Positions 9,045 to 17,683 of a stretch of DNA of 64,000 nt are shown piece by piece. Source of the DNA: Micromonospora sp. C28SCA-DRY-2 (GTDB lineage: Bacteria; Actinomycetota; Actinomycetes; Mycobacteriales; Micromonosporaceae); assembly GCF_030519475.1 (NCBI RefSeq), contig NZ_JAUMKD010000003.1:434001-498000 (forward strand), read 5' to 3'. Numbering within the stretch: the first letter of the stretch is position 1; every line of letters begins with the position of its first letter. Below the pieces are notes generated by a model. That model saw only the letters and a list, made by a program, of their open reading frames with translations, was not told the origin of the DNA and did not search any database. Position numbers and translations under genes: made by a program.

Positions 9045-9602
9045 ATGACTGAGACGACCGCACGGTCTCGCCCGGCAGCGGACCGCACCGAGGTGGAGTC
9101 CCTGCTGTCCGTGCTCGACCGCAACCGGCGGACCTTCGCCTGGAAGACCTGGGGTCTGGACGAGCGGGGTCTGCGGGCCACCACGGCCGCCAGCACGATG
9201 ACGCTCGGTGGCCTGGTCAAGCACATGGCGTTGGTCGAGGCCGACTGGCTGGCCGTCAAGCTCGCCGGCCGCGAGTACGGCGCCCCGTGGGACGCGGTGG
9301 ATTTCGACGCCGACCCGGACTGGGAATGGCGCACGGGGGCCGTCGACGCGCCCGGGGACGTCTACCGGGTGTGGCGGGACGCCGTGGAACGGTCCCGACA
9401 ACTGGTCGCCGAGGTGGTCGCGGAGCGCGGGCTCGCCGGGCCGGCCGCCTTCACCTGGCCGAACGGGCGCACCCCCACCGTGCGCGACATGCTCCTCGAC
9501 ATGATCGAGGAGTACGCCCGGCACACCGGCCACGCCGACCTGCTGCGCGAGGCCGTGGACGGCCGGGTGGGCGAGGGCGCACCCGAGGACTTCACCTTGT
9601 AG
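9045..9602 (+). CDS. DinB/DUF664 family protein
   Basis: A 185-aa four-helix-bundle protein of the DinB superfamily (DUF664 type). Metal ligands expected of the fold are visible in LVKHMALVE and in the C-terminal EEYARHTGHADLLREA stretch. Actinobacterial members are often thiol- (mycothiol-) dependent transferases, but the substrate here cannot be read. The gene looks leaderless: TATGCT at 9033-9038 is a -10 element exactly six bases before the ATG, and no ribosome site is present. It is convergent with the methyltransferase gene, 20 bases away. Confidence 0.85.
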   Translation: MTETTARSRPAADRTEVESLLSVLDRNRRTFAWKTWGLDERGLRATTAASTMTLGGLVKHMALVEADWLAVKLAGREYGAPWDAVDFDADPDWEWRTGAVDAPGDVYRVWRDAVERSRQLVAEVVAERGLAGPAAFTWPNGRTPTVRDMLLDMIEEYARHTGHADLLREAVDGRVGEGAPEDFTL

Positions 9603-9622
9603 GCCGCCGCGGCGCCGCGGGG

Positions 9623-10456
9623 TCAGCCGACGCGTCGGGCGATCTGGAGCAGGTTCAGGTAGTGCTTGCGCACCGTCGCGGACGGGCGGGCGGCGATCAG
9701 GTCCCGGATCGCCGTGAACAGGGTCTCCCGCTGCCGGGGCGAGGCGGCGATGTGCCCGGAGTAGGTGGAGAGCAGGGTCAGGTACTCCTCGGCGGTGTAG
9801 TCCTGGCTCCAGACGTAGCGGTGCACGATCGGCTGCGCGAAGAAGCCGCTGCCGCCGATCGCCGCCACGTCCGGGGCCGGGATCGCCTCGGGCGGCTTCG
9901 GGCCGTCCTGCCCGTCGCCCATGCCCACCTCGTCGTAGATCCGCTGGACGTGCCGGAAGAAGTCGTCGCCGCCCGGTGGCGACACGTGCTCGGTCGCCAC
10001 GATCGCCAGGTGACCGCCCGGACGCAGCAGCTCGGCGGCGCGGCGGTAGGCGACCCGCGGGTCCAGCCAGTGCCACGACGTCGCGGCGAAGACGAGGTCG
10101 AACGGCTCCCGGGCACCCGCCGCCCACCGCTCGAAGGGCGACACCACGACCTCGACGTCACCACGGCCGGCGAGCACGCGGCGTGCCACCGCGGCCAGTT
10201 CCCGCCCCGGCTCCAGCGTCACCACCCGCCAGCCGCGCCCGAGCAACCCACGGGTGGCCTGGCCGGTGCCCGTGCCGACCTCCAGCACCCGGGCTCCGGC
10301 GGTTCGCAGCCCCGTCGACGCCGCCAGATCGGCGAACAACCGCTCCGGATAGCCCGGGCGGGCCCGCTCGTACAGCTCCGCGGCCGAGTCGAACGTCCTG
10401 GCCAGCCCCGCGTACGGCTCCGATGTCATCGGGTCAGCATCCGGGTGCACCGACAC
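9623..10456 (-). CDS. Class I SAM-dependent methyltransferase
   Basis: A 277-aa Rossmann-fold methyltransferase. Motif I is VLEVGTGTGQ near residues 57-66, followed by the acidic end of strand 2 (TLEPG) and a motif-IV-like FDLVFAATSWHWLDP. The last third is a helical substrate cap. This resembles the small-molecule Methyltransf_11/25 group; the substrate is not predictable. The start is GTG 10456, supported by GGAGG eight bases upstream; an internal ATG at 10429 is the alternative. The gene is monocistronic and convergent with the DinB gene. Confidence 0.82.
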   Translation of the reverse strand: MSVHPDADPMTSEPYAGLARTFDSAAELYERARPGYPERLFADLAASTGLRTAGARVLEVGTGTGQATRGLLGRGWRVVTLEPGRELAAVARRVLAGRGDVEVVVSPFERWAAGAREPFDLVFAATSWHWLDPRVAYRRAAELLRPGGHLAIVATEHVSPPGGDDFFRHVQRIYDEVGMGDGQDGPKPPEAIPAPDVAAIGGSGFFAQPIVHRYVWSQDYTAEEYLTLLSTYSGHIAASPRQRETLFTAIRDLIAARPSATVRKHYLNLLQIARRVG

Positions 10457-10598
10457 GCGGCGAACCTCCGCACGCTCGGCCAGCGGCCCGGGCCCACGGG
10501 CCGCCGCGGGCCGCGACCGGAGCGGCAGACGGACGAAATCCGCTGGTCCGCGCCGCGAGCCGGCCGGTACGGTGCCTCGACCGAGGAGGGAGCGCGTG

Positions 10599-10961
10599 GT
10601 GACGGAGACGATGACGATGTGGCGGCCGACCGGCCCGCAGGAGCTCGACCTCGTCCGCGCCTCGGGGTGGACGGCGTGGCCGCCGCGCCTGCCCGACCAG
10701 CCGATCTTCTACCCCGTCCTCAACGAGCAGTACGCGATCATGATCGCCCGGGACTGGAACGTGCCCGCCTCCGGCGTCGGCTACGTCACCCGGTTCCACG
10801 TCGACCGCGCGTTCGCCGCCCGCTACCCCGTCCGGCAGGCGGGCGGACGGGACATCCTGGAACTGTGGGTGCCGGCCGAGGAGCTGGACGAGTTCAACCG
10901 GCACATCGTCGGGCCGATCGAGGTGGTCCACGAGTTCCGGCCGGTCGAGCCGACGGGCTGA
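10599..10961 (+). CDS. Conserved hypothetical protein
   Basis: A 120-aa soluble protein of a family common in actinomycetes, sometimes labelled 'ADP-ribosylation/crystallin J1' in automatic annotation, a label I consider unreliable. Conserved-looking segments are LPDQPIFYPVLNEQYA, RDWN, GYVTRF and IVGPIEVVHEFR. It has no signal or membrane segment. GAGGAGGG at 10583-10590 supports GTG 10599 (or the GTG three bases earlier), and TACGGT at 10568-10573 is a plausible -10 element. It stands between two minus-strand genes. Function unknown. Confidence 0.75.
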   Translation: MTETMTMWRPTGPQELDLVRASGWTAWPPRLPDQPIFYPVLNEQYAIMIARDWNVPASGVGYVTRFHVDRAFAARYPVRQAGGRDILELWVPAEELDEFNRHIVGPIEVVHEFRPVEPTG

Positions 10962-11002
10962 CCGGCCGACTGATCGCCGGGCCGGCCCCACCCGAGCCGA
11001 GG

Positions 11003-11593
11003 TCAGTCCGGCAGCAGCCGCCGGAGCACTCCCCTGCCGGTCGCGCCCATCCGGTACGACTGCACCAGGTACGAGCCGCAGGCGATGTTCGCCCCGGCGA
11101 GCACCGGCACCACGTACTGGGTCAGCCGCTGCCGCCGCTGCCAGCGGGCGATCTCCGACGGCGTCCGCGACGTCGGTATCGTCGCGTCGCGCACCTCGAC
11201 GGTGTCGCCGCGTCGATGCGCCTCCTCGGCGAGCCGGCCGATCCGACTTCCGCAGTAGGCGGCGTAGGCGCTGGCGGCGGCGCCCGCTACGGCCAGCCCG
11301 GCCTTCACCGCCCCCACCGTCCCGAAACCCTTCTGCAACGCCATCCGCCGCCCACCCACCCGGGCCAGTTGGGCGCCGGCGAGCAGGGTCGCGCCGATGC
11401 CGAGCCACTGAACGGGCCCGAACCGTCCCCACGCCGATTCGGCGACCCGGATGCGGTCGATGCCGTCCCGCAGGTCGCTGCCCGACTTGTTGACTCCGGC
11501 GACGCCCATCACGGTCCCGCCGAACCAGAGGGCGGACCCGATGTCGTGCACCGCCTGGGCGACGGCGTGGTTGTCGGTGGCGGTCAGCGGCAT
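11003..11593 (-). CDS. Hypothetical membrane protein
   Basis: A 196-aa protein with two to four hydrophobic, Gly/Ala-rich segments (for example IGSALWFGGTVMGVAGV, LGIGATLLAGAQLA and VVPVLAGANIACGSYLVQ), so probably an integral membrane protein. A polar loop with RRGDTVEVRDATIP separates the middle and last segments. GGAG directly before ATG 11593 supports the start. I do not recognise a named family. The gene follows a 311-base gap and is convergent with the conserved hypothetical gene. Confidence 0.7.
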   Translation of the reverse strand: MPLTATDNHAVAQAVHDIGSALWFGGTVMGVAGVNKSGSDLRDGIDRIRVAESAWGRFGPVQWLGIGATLLAGAQLARVGGRRMALQKGFGTVGAVKAGLAVAGAAASAYAAYCGSRIGRLAEEAHRRGDTVEVRDATIPTSRTPSEIARWQRRQRLTQYVVPVLAGANIACGSYLVQSYRMGATGRGVLRRLLPD

Positions 11594-11904
11594 CTCCAGC
11601 TCCTCGACGACGAACGTGTCCGGTTTTCTAACATTGGTGCTCTTGTTCCGATTGAAGCACCTTCGCCACCCGCGCCCGGGCCACTTCCCCGGACGGTCGA
11701 CCCACCTTCGGGCGGCCGAACCGAAGCGGGTGCGACCACCGGGGCGAGCGGCGGCGCCGTCGCCCGGATCTCCGACGGAGCGACCGCTGGGGCCGCCGCG
11801 ATGCGGGCAACTCCGCCGCCCCACGTCCAGGGCGAGCAACGGCGCGACCTTCCCCAGCCGGTCCCGGGGTCGCGCGTGTGGAGCGCACCCGACGCGCAGG
11901 TGAG
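11594..11904. other. Intergenic gap, 311 bases
   Basis: No convincing gene. The part nearest the membrane-protein gene (about 11620-11665) has lower GC. Read on the minus strand it offers TTCAAT, a 17-base spacer and TGTTAG as a weak promoter for that gene. The rest shows nothing recognisable. Confidence 0.4.
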
Positions 11905-12456
11905 TCAGCGGCGCGCGAGTTCCGTCTCCAGTCGCTGGAGGAGCGTCTTACGGGCCCTACCGTCCCGTTCGCGGCGCAGCGCGTTCCGGAGCTGGCCCGT
12001 GTCGAGGGTGCGGACGAGCTTGGCCGCCTCGGCGACCGTCATCTCCGACAGCCGCGCGGCCGCCGAGGCGTTCCTGCGTGCGCGGCTGGCCGGGCCGGTG
12101 TTCGCGACGAACTGTCTGCCGGACTTCGACTCCCGGCGCTTCTTGGCGTCGGTGGCGCGCTTCTCCGCGTCGGAGAGCTGCTCCCACGCCTGCTTGGGCA
12201 GGTAACGACTCGTCTCGCCGCCGCGGCGCGCCCGGGTGCCGCCCTCCTTCGTCTGCCACTTCTCGTTGCCCCAGCGCTGCAGCGACTTCTGCCGTTCGTC
12301 CTTCGGGCCGAGGTAGCCCCCGCCTCGCCGCTGGTACTCCTTGGTGAGCAGCTGCGACTTGCGGGCGGACCACTGACCCGGCCGGCCGCCCCGGTCGGAT
12401 GCCTGGATCTCTTCCTTGATCTGCTCCCTGAGTTCGGGCTTGGTGTACCGCGCCAT
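11905..12456 (-). CDS. DUF5872 family protein
   Basis: A 183-aa, very basic, soluble protein. The N-terminal 70 residues carry the DUF5872 signature: KPELREQIKEEIQASDRGG, then GQWSARKSQLLTKEYQRRGGGY. The remainder is Lys/Arg/Ala-rich and helical, with a C-terminal stretch that may bind nucleic acid. DUF5872 domains occur sporadically in bacteria, algae and large DNA viruses, and their function is unknown. No clear ribosome site precedes ATG 12456. It diverges from the DUF6069 gene. Confidence 0.75.
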   Translation of the reverse strand: MARYTKPELREQIKEEIQASDRGGRPGQWSARKSQLLTKEYQRRGGGYLGPKDERQKSLQRWGNEKWQTKEGGTRARRGGETSRYLPKQAWEQLSDAEKRATDAKKRRESKSGRQFVANTGPASRARRNASAAARLSEMTVAEAAKLVRTLDTGQLRNALRRERDGRARKTLLQRLETELARR

Positions 12457-12613
12457 GCCGGCCGGTTACCCGGGGCACGCCGGCACATACCTCCACGACG
12501 CGCGGCCCCGGGACATTCGTCCTGCCCGGAACGGGATTCCTCGGCCTGCCGGCGGACCGGCCGGCCTCCGTAGCGTCGAGCGCGTCGGACGACGACATCC
12601 GAAAGGGGATCCC

Positions 12614-13042
12614 ATGACACAGACCATCACCCGGCCTCGGCCGTCCGCGCGGTGGGGCCGTCGAGCGGCGGCGCTCGGGCTCGCCGTGATCGCCGGCCTC
12701 GCCGTCTGGCTGGTGTGCGACCCGCTCGCCGGACTGGACCTGACAGTCGGCCAGTCGGCGGCGACCCGAACCGTCGGGCCGGCCTCGATCGTCGTCGCCG
12801 CCCTGGTCGTCGGTGCCGCGGGATGGGCGCTGCTAGCGTTCCTGGAGCGACGGCTGCGGCGAGGGCGACGGGCATGGCGGATCACGGCGTGGACGGTGCT
12901 CGCGCTGTCCCTGCTCGGGCCGCTGTCGTCCGGGGCGACCGGCGGCGTGCTCGCCGGCCTGATCGCCATGCACGTGGCCGTCGGGACGACGCTGATCCTC
13001 GGGCTCGCACCCGGGGCGGACGCCGCCACCGCGGCCGGCTGA
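12614..13042 (+). CDS. DUF6069-like four-helix membrane protein
   Basis: A 142-aa integral membrane protein with about four hydrophobic segments (residues near 17-36, 53-75, 85-102 and 105-125). Length and layout fit the DUF6069 family of actinobacteria. AAGGGGA a few bases before ATG 12614 supports the start. It lies 14 bases before a histidine kinase gene and is probably in its operon, so it may be a membrane accessory or target of that two-component system. Biochemical function unknown. Confidence 0.65.
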   Translation: MTQTITRPRPSARWGRRAAALGLAVIAGLAVWLVCDPLAGLDLTVGQSAATRTVGPASIVVAALVVGAAGWALLAFLERRLRRGRRAWRITAWTVLALSLLGPLSSGATGGVLAGLIAMHVAVGTTLILGLAPGADAATAAG

Positions 13043-13056
13043 ACGGACCGACACCG

Positions 13057-14175
13057 ATGCGCGACACCTACTGCACCGAGCCGCAGCCGGCGGTGGCGTG
13101 GTTCGCCCGCCACCCCGGCCCGTGGTTCGCGCTGGTCTGGGCGCCGCTCCTGCTCACCGCGCCCCTCGTGGCCGCCCTGGCCGACGGTCGGGTGGCGCGG
13201 GCGGGTCACGTGGCGGCCATCGGCCTCGGCTACGCGTACGCCGTGTGGCTGCCCTTCCGGTCCCGGACGCCGAGGTGGCGCGCCGAGGCGGTGCTGGCCG
13301 TGCTCCTCCTGCTCGTCACCGCGTACCTGGTCCTCTGGCGCACCGACCGGCAGTTCGTGTTCCCCCTGCTCGCCATCGCGGTGGCGGTGGCGGTCCGGCC
13401 GCGCTGGGCGCCGGGCACGATCGCGTCCCTGACGATCAGCGGCGCGCTGGCCGTCGGCCTGGAGACCGGCTCGGTCGACGCCGCGCTGTCGTTGGGTTTC
13501 GCGACGTTCTTCGGCGGCGTCGGCACGTTCCTGGTCTACCACCTGCTCGACGTCGCCGCCGAGCTGCGCCGCACCCGCGAGCGCCTCGCCCGCGCCGCCG
13601 TCGACGAGGAACGGTTGCGCTTCTCGCGCGACCTGCACGACCTGCTCGGCCACACGCTGTCGGTGATGGTGGTGAGCGCGCAGGCGGTACGGCGGCTCGC
13701 CGAGCGCGACCCGGCCGCCGCGGCCGCGCACGCCCGCGACATCGAGACCACCGGTCGCCGGGCGCTGACCGAGGTGCGCCAGGCGGTCACCGGCTACCGC
13801 AGCGTGCGGCTGGCGGACGAGCTGGCCGGTGCCCGGACGGCGTTGGCCGCCGGCAACGTCCGGGTCGACCTCACCCCGCCGTCGGTCCCCCTCGACGCCG
13901 AGGTCGACTCCCTGCTCGGCTGGGTGGTCCGCGAGGGAACCACCAACGTCCTGCGGCACGCCCGCGCCCGCACCTGCCGGATCGCCGTGACCTCGGACGG
14001 CTCGACCGTGACCGTGGAGATCGTGGACGACGGCCGGGAAGGCCCGGCCGCTGCGGAGGGCAGCGGCCTGCACGGCCTGCGGGAACGGGTCGAGGACCTG
14101 GGCGGCGAGCTGACCGCGTCCCGGACACCGGCGGGCTTCCGCCTGGCCGCGTCCGTACCCGTGGACTCCCGGTAG
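13057..14175 (+). CDS. DesK/NarL-type sensor histidine kinase
   Basis: A 372-aa membrane kinase. The first 160 residues hold about five transmembrane segments with little extracellular sequence, so it probably senses a membrane or internal signal. The HisKA_3 dimerisation box FSRDLHDLLGHTLSV contains phospho-acceptor His194. The ATPase domain shows an N box (EGTTNVLRHA) and G boxes (DDGREG, GSGLHGLRERV). It phosphorylates the response regulator encoded seven bases downstream. No strong ribosome site is seen before ATG 13057, and translation may follow from the upstream membrane-protein gene. Confidence 0.9.
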   Translation: MRDTYCTEPQPAVAWFARHPGPWFALVWAPLLLTAPLVAALADGRVARAGHVAAIGLGYAYAVWLPFRSRTPRWRAEAVLAVLLLLVTAYLVLWRTDRQFVFPLLAIAVAVAVRPRWAPGTIASLTISGALAVGLETGSVDAALSLGFATFFGGVGTFLVYHLLDVAAELRRTRERLARAAVDEERLRFSRDLHDLLGHTLSVMVVSAQAVRRLAERDPAAAAAHARDIETTGRRALTEVRQAVTGYRSVRLADELAGARTALAAGNVRVDLTPPSVPLDAEVDSLLGWVVREGTTNVLRHARARTCRIAVTSDGSTVTVEIVDDGREGPAAAEGSGLHGLRERVEDLGGELTASRTPAGFRLAASVPVDSR

Positions 14176-14182
14176 GCCCGCG

Positions 14183-14797
14183 ATGGACCGGACGACACGG
14201 GTGCTCATCGCGGAGGACCAGGGCATGATGCGCTCGGCCCTGGCCACCCTGCTCGACCTCGAGGACGACCTGACCGTGGTGGCCCAGGTCGCCCGCGGCG
14301 ACGAGGTGGTGGCGGCGGTCGAGCGGGTACGGCCGGACGTCTGCCTGCTCGACATCGAGCTGCCCGGGCGCAGCGGCCTGGACGTCATCGGCGATCTGCT
14401 GCGGGCCGTCCCCTCGTGCGCCGTCATCGTGGTGACGACGTTCGGGCGGCCGGGCTACCTCCGGCGCGCGCTCCAGGCCGGCGCCAGGGCGTTCCTGGTC
14501 AAGGACGACCCGGTGGAGGACCTGGCGGCGGCCATCCGCCGGGTGCTCGCCGGCGAGATCGTCGTCGACCCGCAGCTCGCGGCGCGGGCGCTCGGCGCCA
14601 GCCCCAACCCGCTGTCCGAACGCGAGCGGGAGGTGCTCGCCGCCTCCGCCGACGGCGCGACCATCGCCGACCTGGCCGCGCGGCTGCACCTGTCGCCGAG
14701 CACGGTCCGCAACTACCTGTCGGCGGCCATCGGCAAGACGGACACCCGCAACCGGGCCGAGGCGTACCGGCGGGCCCGCGACCAGGGCTGGCTCTGA
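14183..14797 (+). CDS. NarL/LuxR-type response regulator
   Basis: A 204-aa two-domain regulator. The receiver domain (1-120) has the acidic pocket (AEDQ), phospho-acceptor Asp57 in CLLDIELPG, and a conserved Lys in FLVKDDP. The C-terminal LuxR helix-turn-helix starts with LSEREREVL and contains LHLSPSTVRNYLSAAIGK. It is the cognate partner of the kinase seven bases upstream. Such DesK/DesR-like pairs often control an adjacent transporter or membrane gene; the DUF6069 gene ahead is the only candidate in the operon. Confidence 0.92.
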   Translation: MDRTTRVLIAEDQGMMRSALATLLDLEDDLTVVAQVARGDEVVAAVERVRPDVCLLDIELPGRSGLDVIGDLLRAVPSCAVIVVTTFGRPGYLRRALQAGARAFLVKDDPVEDLAAAIRRVLAGEIVVDPQLAARALGASPNPLSEREREVLAASADGATIADLAARLHLSPSTVRNYLSAAIGKTDTRNRAEAYRRARDQGWL

Positions 14798-14852
14798 GGG
14801 ATCGTCGCGCGTCCCGCCGCCGGGAGGCGATCACCGTCGCGGGGGCGTCGCC

Positions 14853-14911
14853 GGCCGGACGGGGCCGCCGGCGGTCGAACCGACGTCGACCGCGAGCGCC
14901 CCGTCCCGGCC
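14853..14911. terminator. Long imperfect hairpin between convergent genes
   Basis: GGCCGGACGGGGC (14853-14865) pairs with GCCCCGTCCCGGCC (14898-14911) with one bulged base. The loop holds a nested 6-base stem (GGTCGA with TCGACC). It lies between the response regulator gene and the convergent TPR-like gene. There is no T tract. Confidence 0.5.
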
Positions 14912-14915
14912 AGGT

Positions 14916-15899
14916 TCAGCCGGCCCACTCCCGGACGGCGCGGAAGCCCTCGGTCTGGCGCACCCAGAAGTAGCCGTAGACGGCGGTGCTACCCAGGTAG
15001 GGCCCGATCTGCCCGAGCAGCGCCCTGGTGCCCTTCCGGTCGTGCCCGGCCAGGTAGTTGGCCAGCGCCAGCCAGTGGCGCAGCGTGATCCCCCGACCGA
15101 TCAGGCGAGGTTCGCCGGCTCCGCGCCACTTGGCGGCGCACGCCTGGATCTCCCGGATCACCTCCGGCCGGTGGAAGTAGTCCGCCTTCGCGCCCAGCGA
15201 CTCCGCCCGCGTGTCGAAGCCGTACTCGCGCAGGGCGTACTCGAAGTGGGCGAGCAGCGGCAGCATCGCCACCGACGAGCCGGCGGGCGCGGCGGCGGCG
15301 GGCTCGCGGGCCGCGGCGAACATCTGCTCGTGCGAGCCGTACCACTTCTCGCAGTAGAAGGTCACCGCCATCAGGTGCGCCTCGAAGTTGTCCGGGTCGC
15401 GCGCGACCGCCTCGTCCATCGCCGCGCGGAACTCCTCGCGCTGCCGGTGGCCGTTGGCGAGCGTCGACGCCATCCGGGTCACCCAGGGGTACGGGTCGTC
15501 GGGGTTGAGCTTCACCGCGCGCTCGCTGGCCTGCGCGGCGAGGGCGGAGAGCCGCTCGAACTCCCGGAACTGCTCCCGGGTGGTGTTGCGCGCGGAGGCG
15601 TAGCCCCGGGCCTCGCCGGCCTGGTCCATCAGGGCGTCGGCGCGCAGGACCGCGACCGTCGGGTCGTCCGGCACGGCGGCTTCCCAGGCGTCCAGCCAGT
15701 GCGGCGCCTGCCCGGCGGCGCCACCCAGCACGGAGAGCCGGCGTCCGCGCAGCTCCCAGTCCCGGCCGGTGGCGGCGATCAGGCCCCGGACCGCCGGCCA
15801 GTCACCCGCGAGCGCCCGGTCACGCGCGGCGCGCAGGTCCAGGTCGGCCTGGGCCAGGTCGATGTCCGGGGCGGGCGGCTTGCGGAAGAGTCCGAACAT
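14916..15899 (-). CDS. TPR-like hypothetical protein
   Basis: A 327-aa soluble, all-helical protein. Repeated segments such as ASERAVKLNPDDPYPWV and AMDEAVARDPDNFEAHL read as degenerate tetratricopeptide repeats around residues 125-180, implying a protein-binding solenoid. No catalytic motif is visible. The gene appears leaderless: on the minus strand TATGAT (15906-15911) is exactly six bases from the ATG, and no ribosome site is present. It lies downstream of the ABC transporter genes but has this separate promoter. Function unknown. Confidence 0.75.
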   Translation of the reverse strand: MFGLFRKPPAPDIDLAQADLDLRAARDRALAGDWPAVRGLIAATGRDWELRGRRLSVLGGAAGQAPHWLDAWEAAVPDDPTVAVLRADALMDQAGEARGYASARNTTREQFREFERLSALAAQASERAVKLNPDDPYPWVTRMASTLANGHRQREEFRAAMDEAVARDPDNFEAHLMAVTFYCEKWYGSHEQMFAAAREPAAAAPAGSSVAMLPLLAHFEYALREYGFDTRAESLGAKADYFHRPEVIREIQACAAKWRGAGEPRLIGRGITLRHWLALANYLAGHDRKGTRALLGQIGPYLGSTAVYGYFWVRQTEGFRAVREWAG

Positions 15900-15956
15900 C
15901 GGGCGATCATAAGATCAACACAATTCACCGTCCACCCCGCCTGCCGCGGCGGAGCC

Positions 15957-16682
15957 TCAGGATCGTCGGGACAGGGCCCGGTCCCGGTGGTCGGCCGATC
16001 CCGGCCGCGCCGGGGACGCGGGCCGCGCGGCGAGGTCGACGCCGCGGCTGGCCCACCGGCTCATCAGGGCGGTGTCGTGCGTGATGAGCAGGACCCCTGC
16101 CGTGTGCTCCCGCTGATAGGCGGTGATGACGGCGGCGACGTGGGCCTGGGTGGAGGCGTCGAGCATGGCGGTGGCCTCGTCGCAGATCAGGTAGTCGGGC
16201 CGGTGGACGAGGGCCCGGGCGAGGCAGGCGCGTTGGAGCTGCCCGTCGCTGACGGCGTGGGGCCGGCGGCCGAGCAGGTCCGGGGTGAGCCCGACGAGGT
16301 CGGCCAGTTCGGTGGTGCGGGCGCGGACGGCCGGGGCGGGAACGCCGGTGGCGCGCAGCGGTTCGGCGACGATGTCGGCGAGGCTGAGCCGGGGGTCGGT
16401 GGCGGCGCGCGGGCTCTGGAACAGGATCGCCACCCGGGTCCGCACGGCGGCCGGCACGCGGTGGCGGGCTCCCCGGATCGGCACGCCGTCGATGCTGACG
16501 TGGCCGCCCTCGGGGGTGTGCAGCAGGGCGAGGACCCGGGCGAGGGTGGACTTGCCGCTGCCGGAGGGGCCGCGCAGCCCGACGGTCTCGCCCGGGGCGA
16601 TGTGCAGGTCGACGCCGTCGAGGACACGCTGCCGGCCGTAGCTGACGGTGACCTGTCGGGCGGCCAGCCCGGCGTCGCTCAT
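15957..16682 (-). CDS. Opp/Nik-type ABC transporter ATPase (second, short)
   Basis: A 241-aa ATP-binding subunit of a peptide/nickel-type importer. Walker A is GPSGSGKST, the signature motif is the variant VSDGQLQRA in place of LSGGQ, and Walker B is YLICDEATAMLD, followed by switch His in LLITHD. It lacks the C-terminal oligopeptide-type extension of longer OppF proteins. It is the last gene of a five-gene operon; its ATG overlaps the stop of the first ATPase gene. It pairs with that ATPase to power import through the two permeases. Confidence 0.88.
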   Translation of the reverse strand: MSDAGLAARQVTVSYGRQRVLDGVDLHIAPGETVGLRGPSGSGKSTLARVLALLHTPEGGHVSIDGVPIRGARHRVPAAVRTRVAILFQSPRAATDPRLSLADIVAEPLRATGVPAPAVRARTTELADLVGLTPDLLGRRPHAVSDGQLQRACLARALVHRPDYLICDEATAMLDASTQAHVAAVITAYQREHTAGVLLITHDTALMSRWASRGVDLAARPASPARPGSADHRDRALSRRS

Positions 16683-17683
16683 GTCGGTGCTCCGATCCGG
16701 TGGTGACAGGCGACCCGGCTCGTCGCGACGCGGGCGAGGTCCGGCTGGGTGTGACAGGCGTCGGTGCGGTGGCCGCAGCGGGGCGCGAAGGCGCAGCCGG
16801 CGGGCAGGTCGGTGAGCATGGGCGGGTGGCCGGGAACCGGTCGGAACGCCCGGTCGGGCAGCGCGTCGAGCAGCGCCGCGGCGTACGGGTGGGCGGGGGC
16901 GGTGAACAGCGCGTCGGCGGGTGCGTGTTCGACGACGCGGCTGGCGTACATCACGGCGACGGTGTCCGCGACCCGGCGCGCGGCGGCGAGGTCGTGGGTG
17001 ATGAGCAGGACCGCGGCGCCGGTGTCGCAGCGCCGGCGCAGCAGGTCGAGGGTGTGGTCGACCAGTGGCCGGTCCAGGCCGGTGGTGGGTTCGTCGGCGA
17101 GCAGCAGTGGTGGATCCGGGGCCAGGGCGAGCGCGGTGACCAGTCGCTGGGCCATGCCACCGGAGAGTTCGTGGGGGTAGCGGTCGAGGTCGGCGGGTTC
17201 GAGGCCGACGTCGGCGGCGAGCCGGACCGCGGCGTCGGACGCCGCGGCGCGGCTGTGGCCGTGGGCGCGCAGGGTCTCGGTGAGCAGCCGGCGTCCGGTG
17301 CGCACGGGGGTGAGGGCGGTGGCGGGGCTCTGCGGGATCAGCCCGACGGCGCGGCCCCGGACGTGCCGGGCGAGGTGCCGCTCGCCGCAGCCGAGCAGGT
17401 CCACGGCGCCGGCGGCGGTGTGCAGGCGGGCCCGGCCGGTGACGGTGGCGTTGCCCGGGAGCAGGCCCAGCAGGGCGTGCGCGAGCACGGACTTGCCGCA
17501 GCCCGACTCGCCGACGACGGCGAGCAGCTCGCCGGGTCGGATCGCCAGGCGCAGGTCGGTGACGGCGTGCACGACGGCGTCGCGGAGCTGGAAGCGGACG
17601 GTGAGGCCGTCGACGTCCAGCAACGGGGGCCACTCCGGGGTGTCGCCGGTGGCGGCGGGCGCGTGGGTGGGGGTGGCGGTCAC
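16679..17683 (-). CDS. Opp/Nik-type ABC transporter ATPase (first)
   Basis: A 334-aa ATP-binding subunit of the OppD/DppD/NikD type. Walker A is GESGCGKS, the signature LSGGMAQR, and Walker B LLLADEPTTGLD. A C-terminal oligopeptide-type extension carries the cysteine pattern GCAFAPRCGHRTDACH, which in this family can hold an iron-sulfur cluster. The GTG start at 17683 overlaps the permease stop (GTGA), with GGAG nine bases upstream. It forms a heterodimer with the next ATPase. The substrate is set by the lipoprotein at the head of the operon. Confidence 0.88.
   Translation of the reverse strand: MTATPTHAPAATGDTPEWPPLLDVDGLTVRFQLRDAVVHAVTDLRLAIRPGELLAVVGESGCGKSVLAHALLGLLPGNATVTGRARLHTAAGAVDLLGCGERHLARHVRGRAVGLIPQSPATALTPVRTGRRLLTETLRAHGHSRAAASDAAVRLAADVGLEPADLDRYPHELSGGMAQRLVTALALAPDPPLLLADEPTTGLDRPLVDHTLDLLRRRCDTGAAVLLITHDLAAARRVADTVAVMYASRVVEHAPADALFTAPAHPYAAALLDALPDRAFRPVPGHPPMLTDLPAGCAFAPRCGHRTDACHTQPDLARVATSRVACHHRIGAPT

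Noticed and set aside
8847..10127. Long frame joining pdxY to an upstream extension
   Set aside because: The extra sequence is the antisense of the DinB and methyltransferase region; the PdxY N-terminus begins at GTG 8846.
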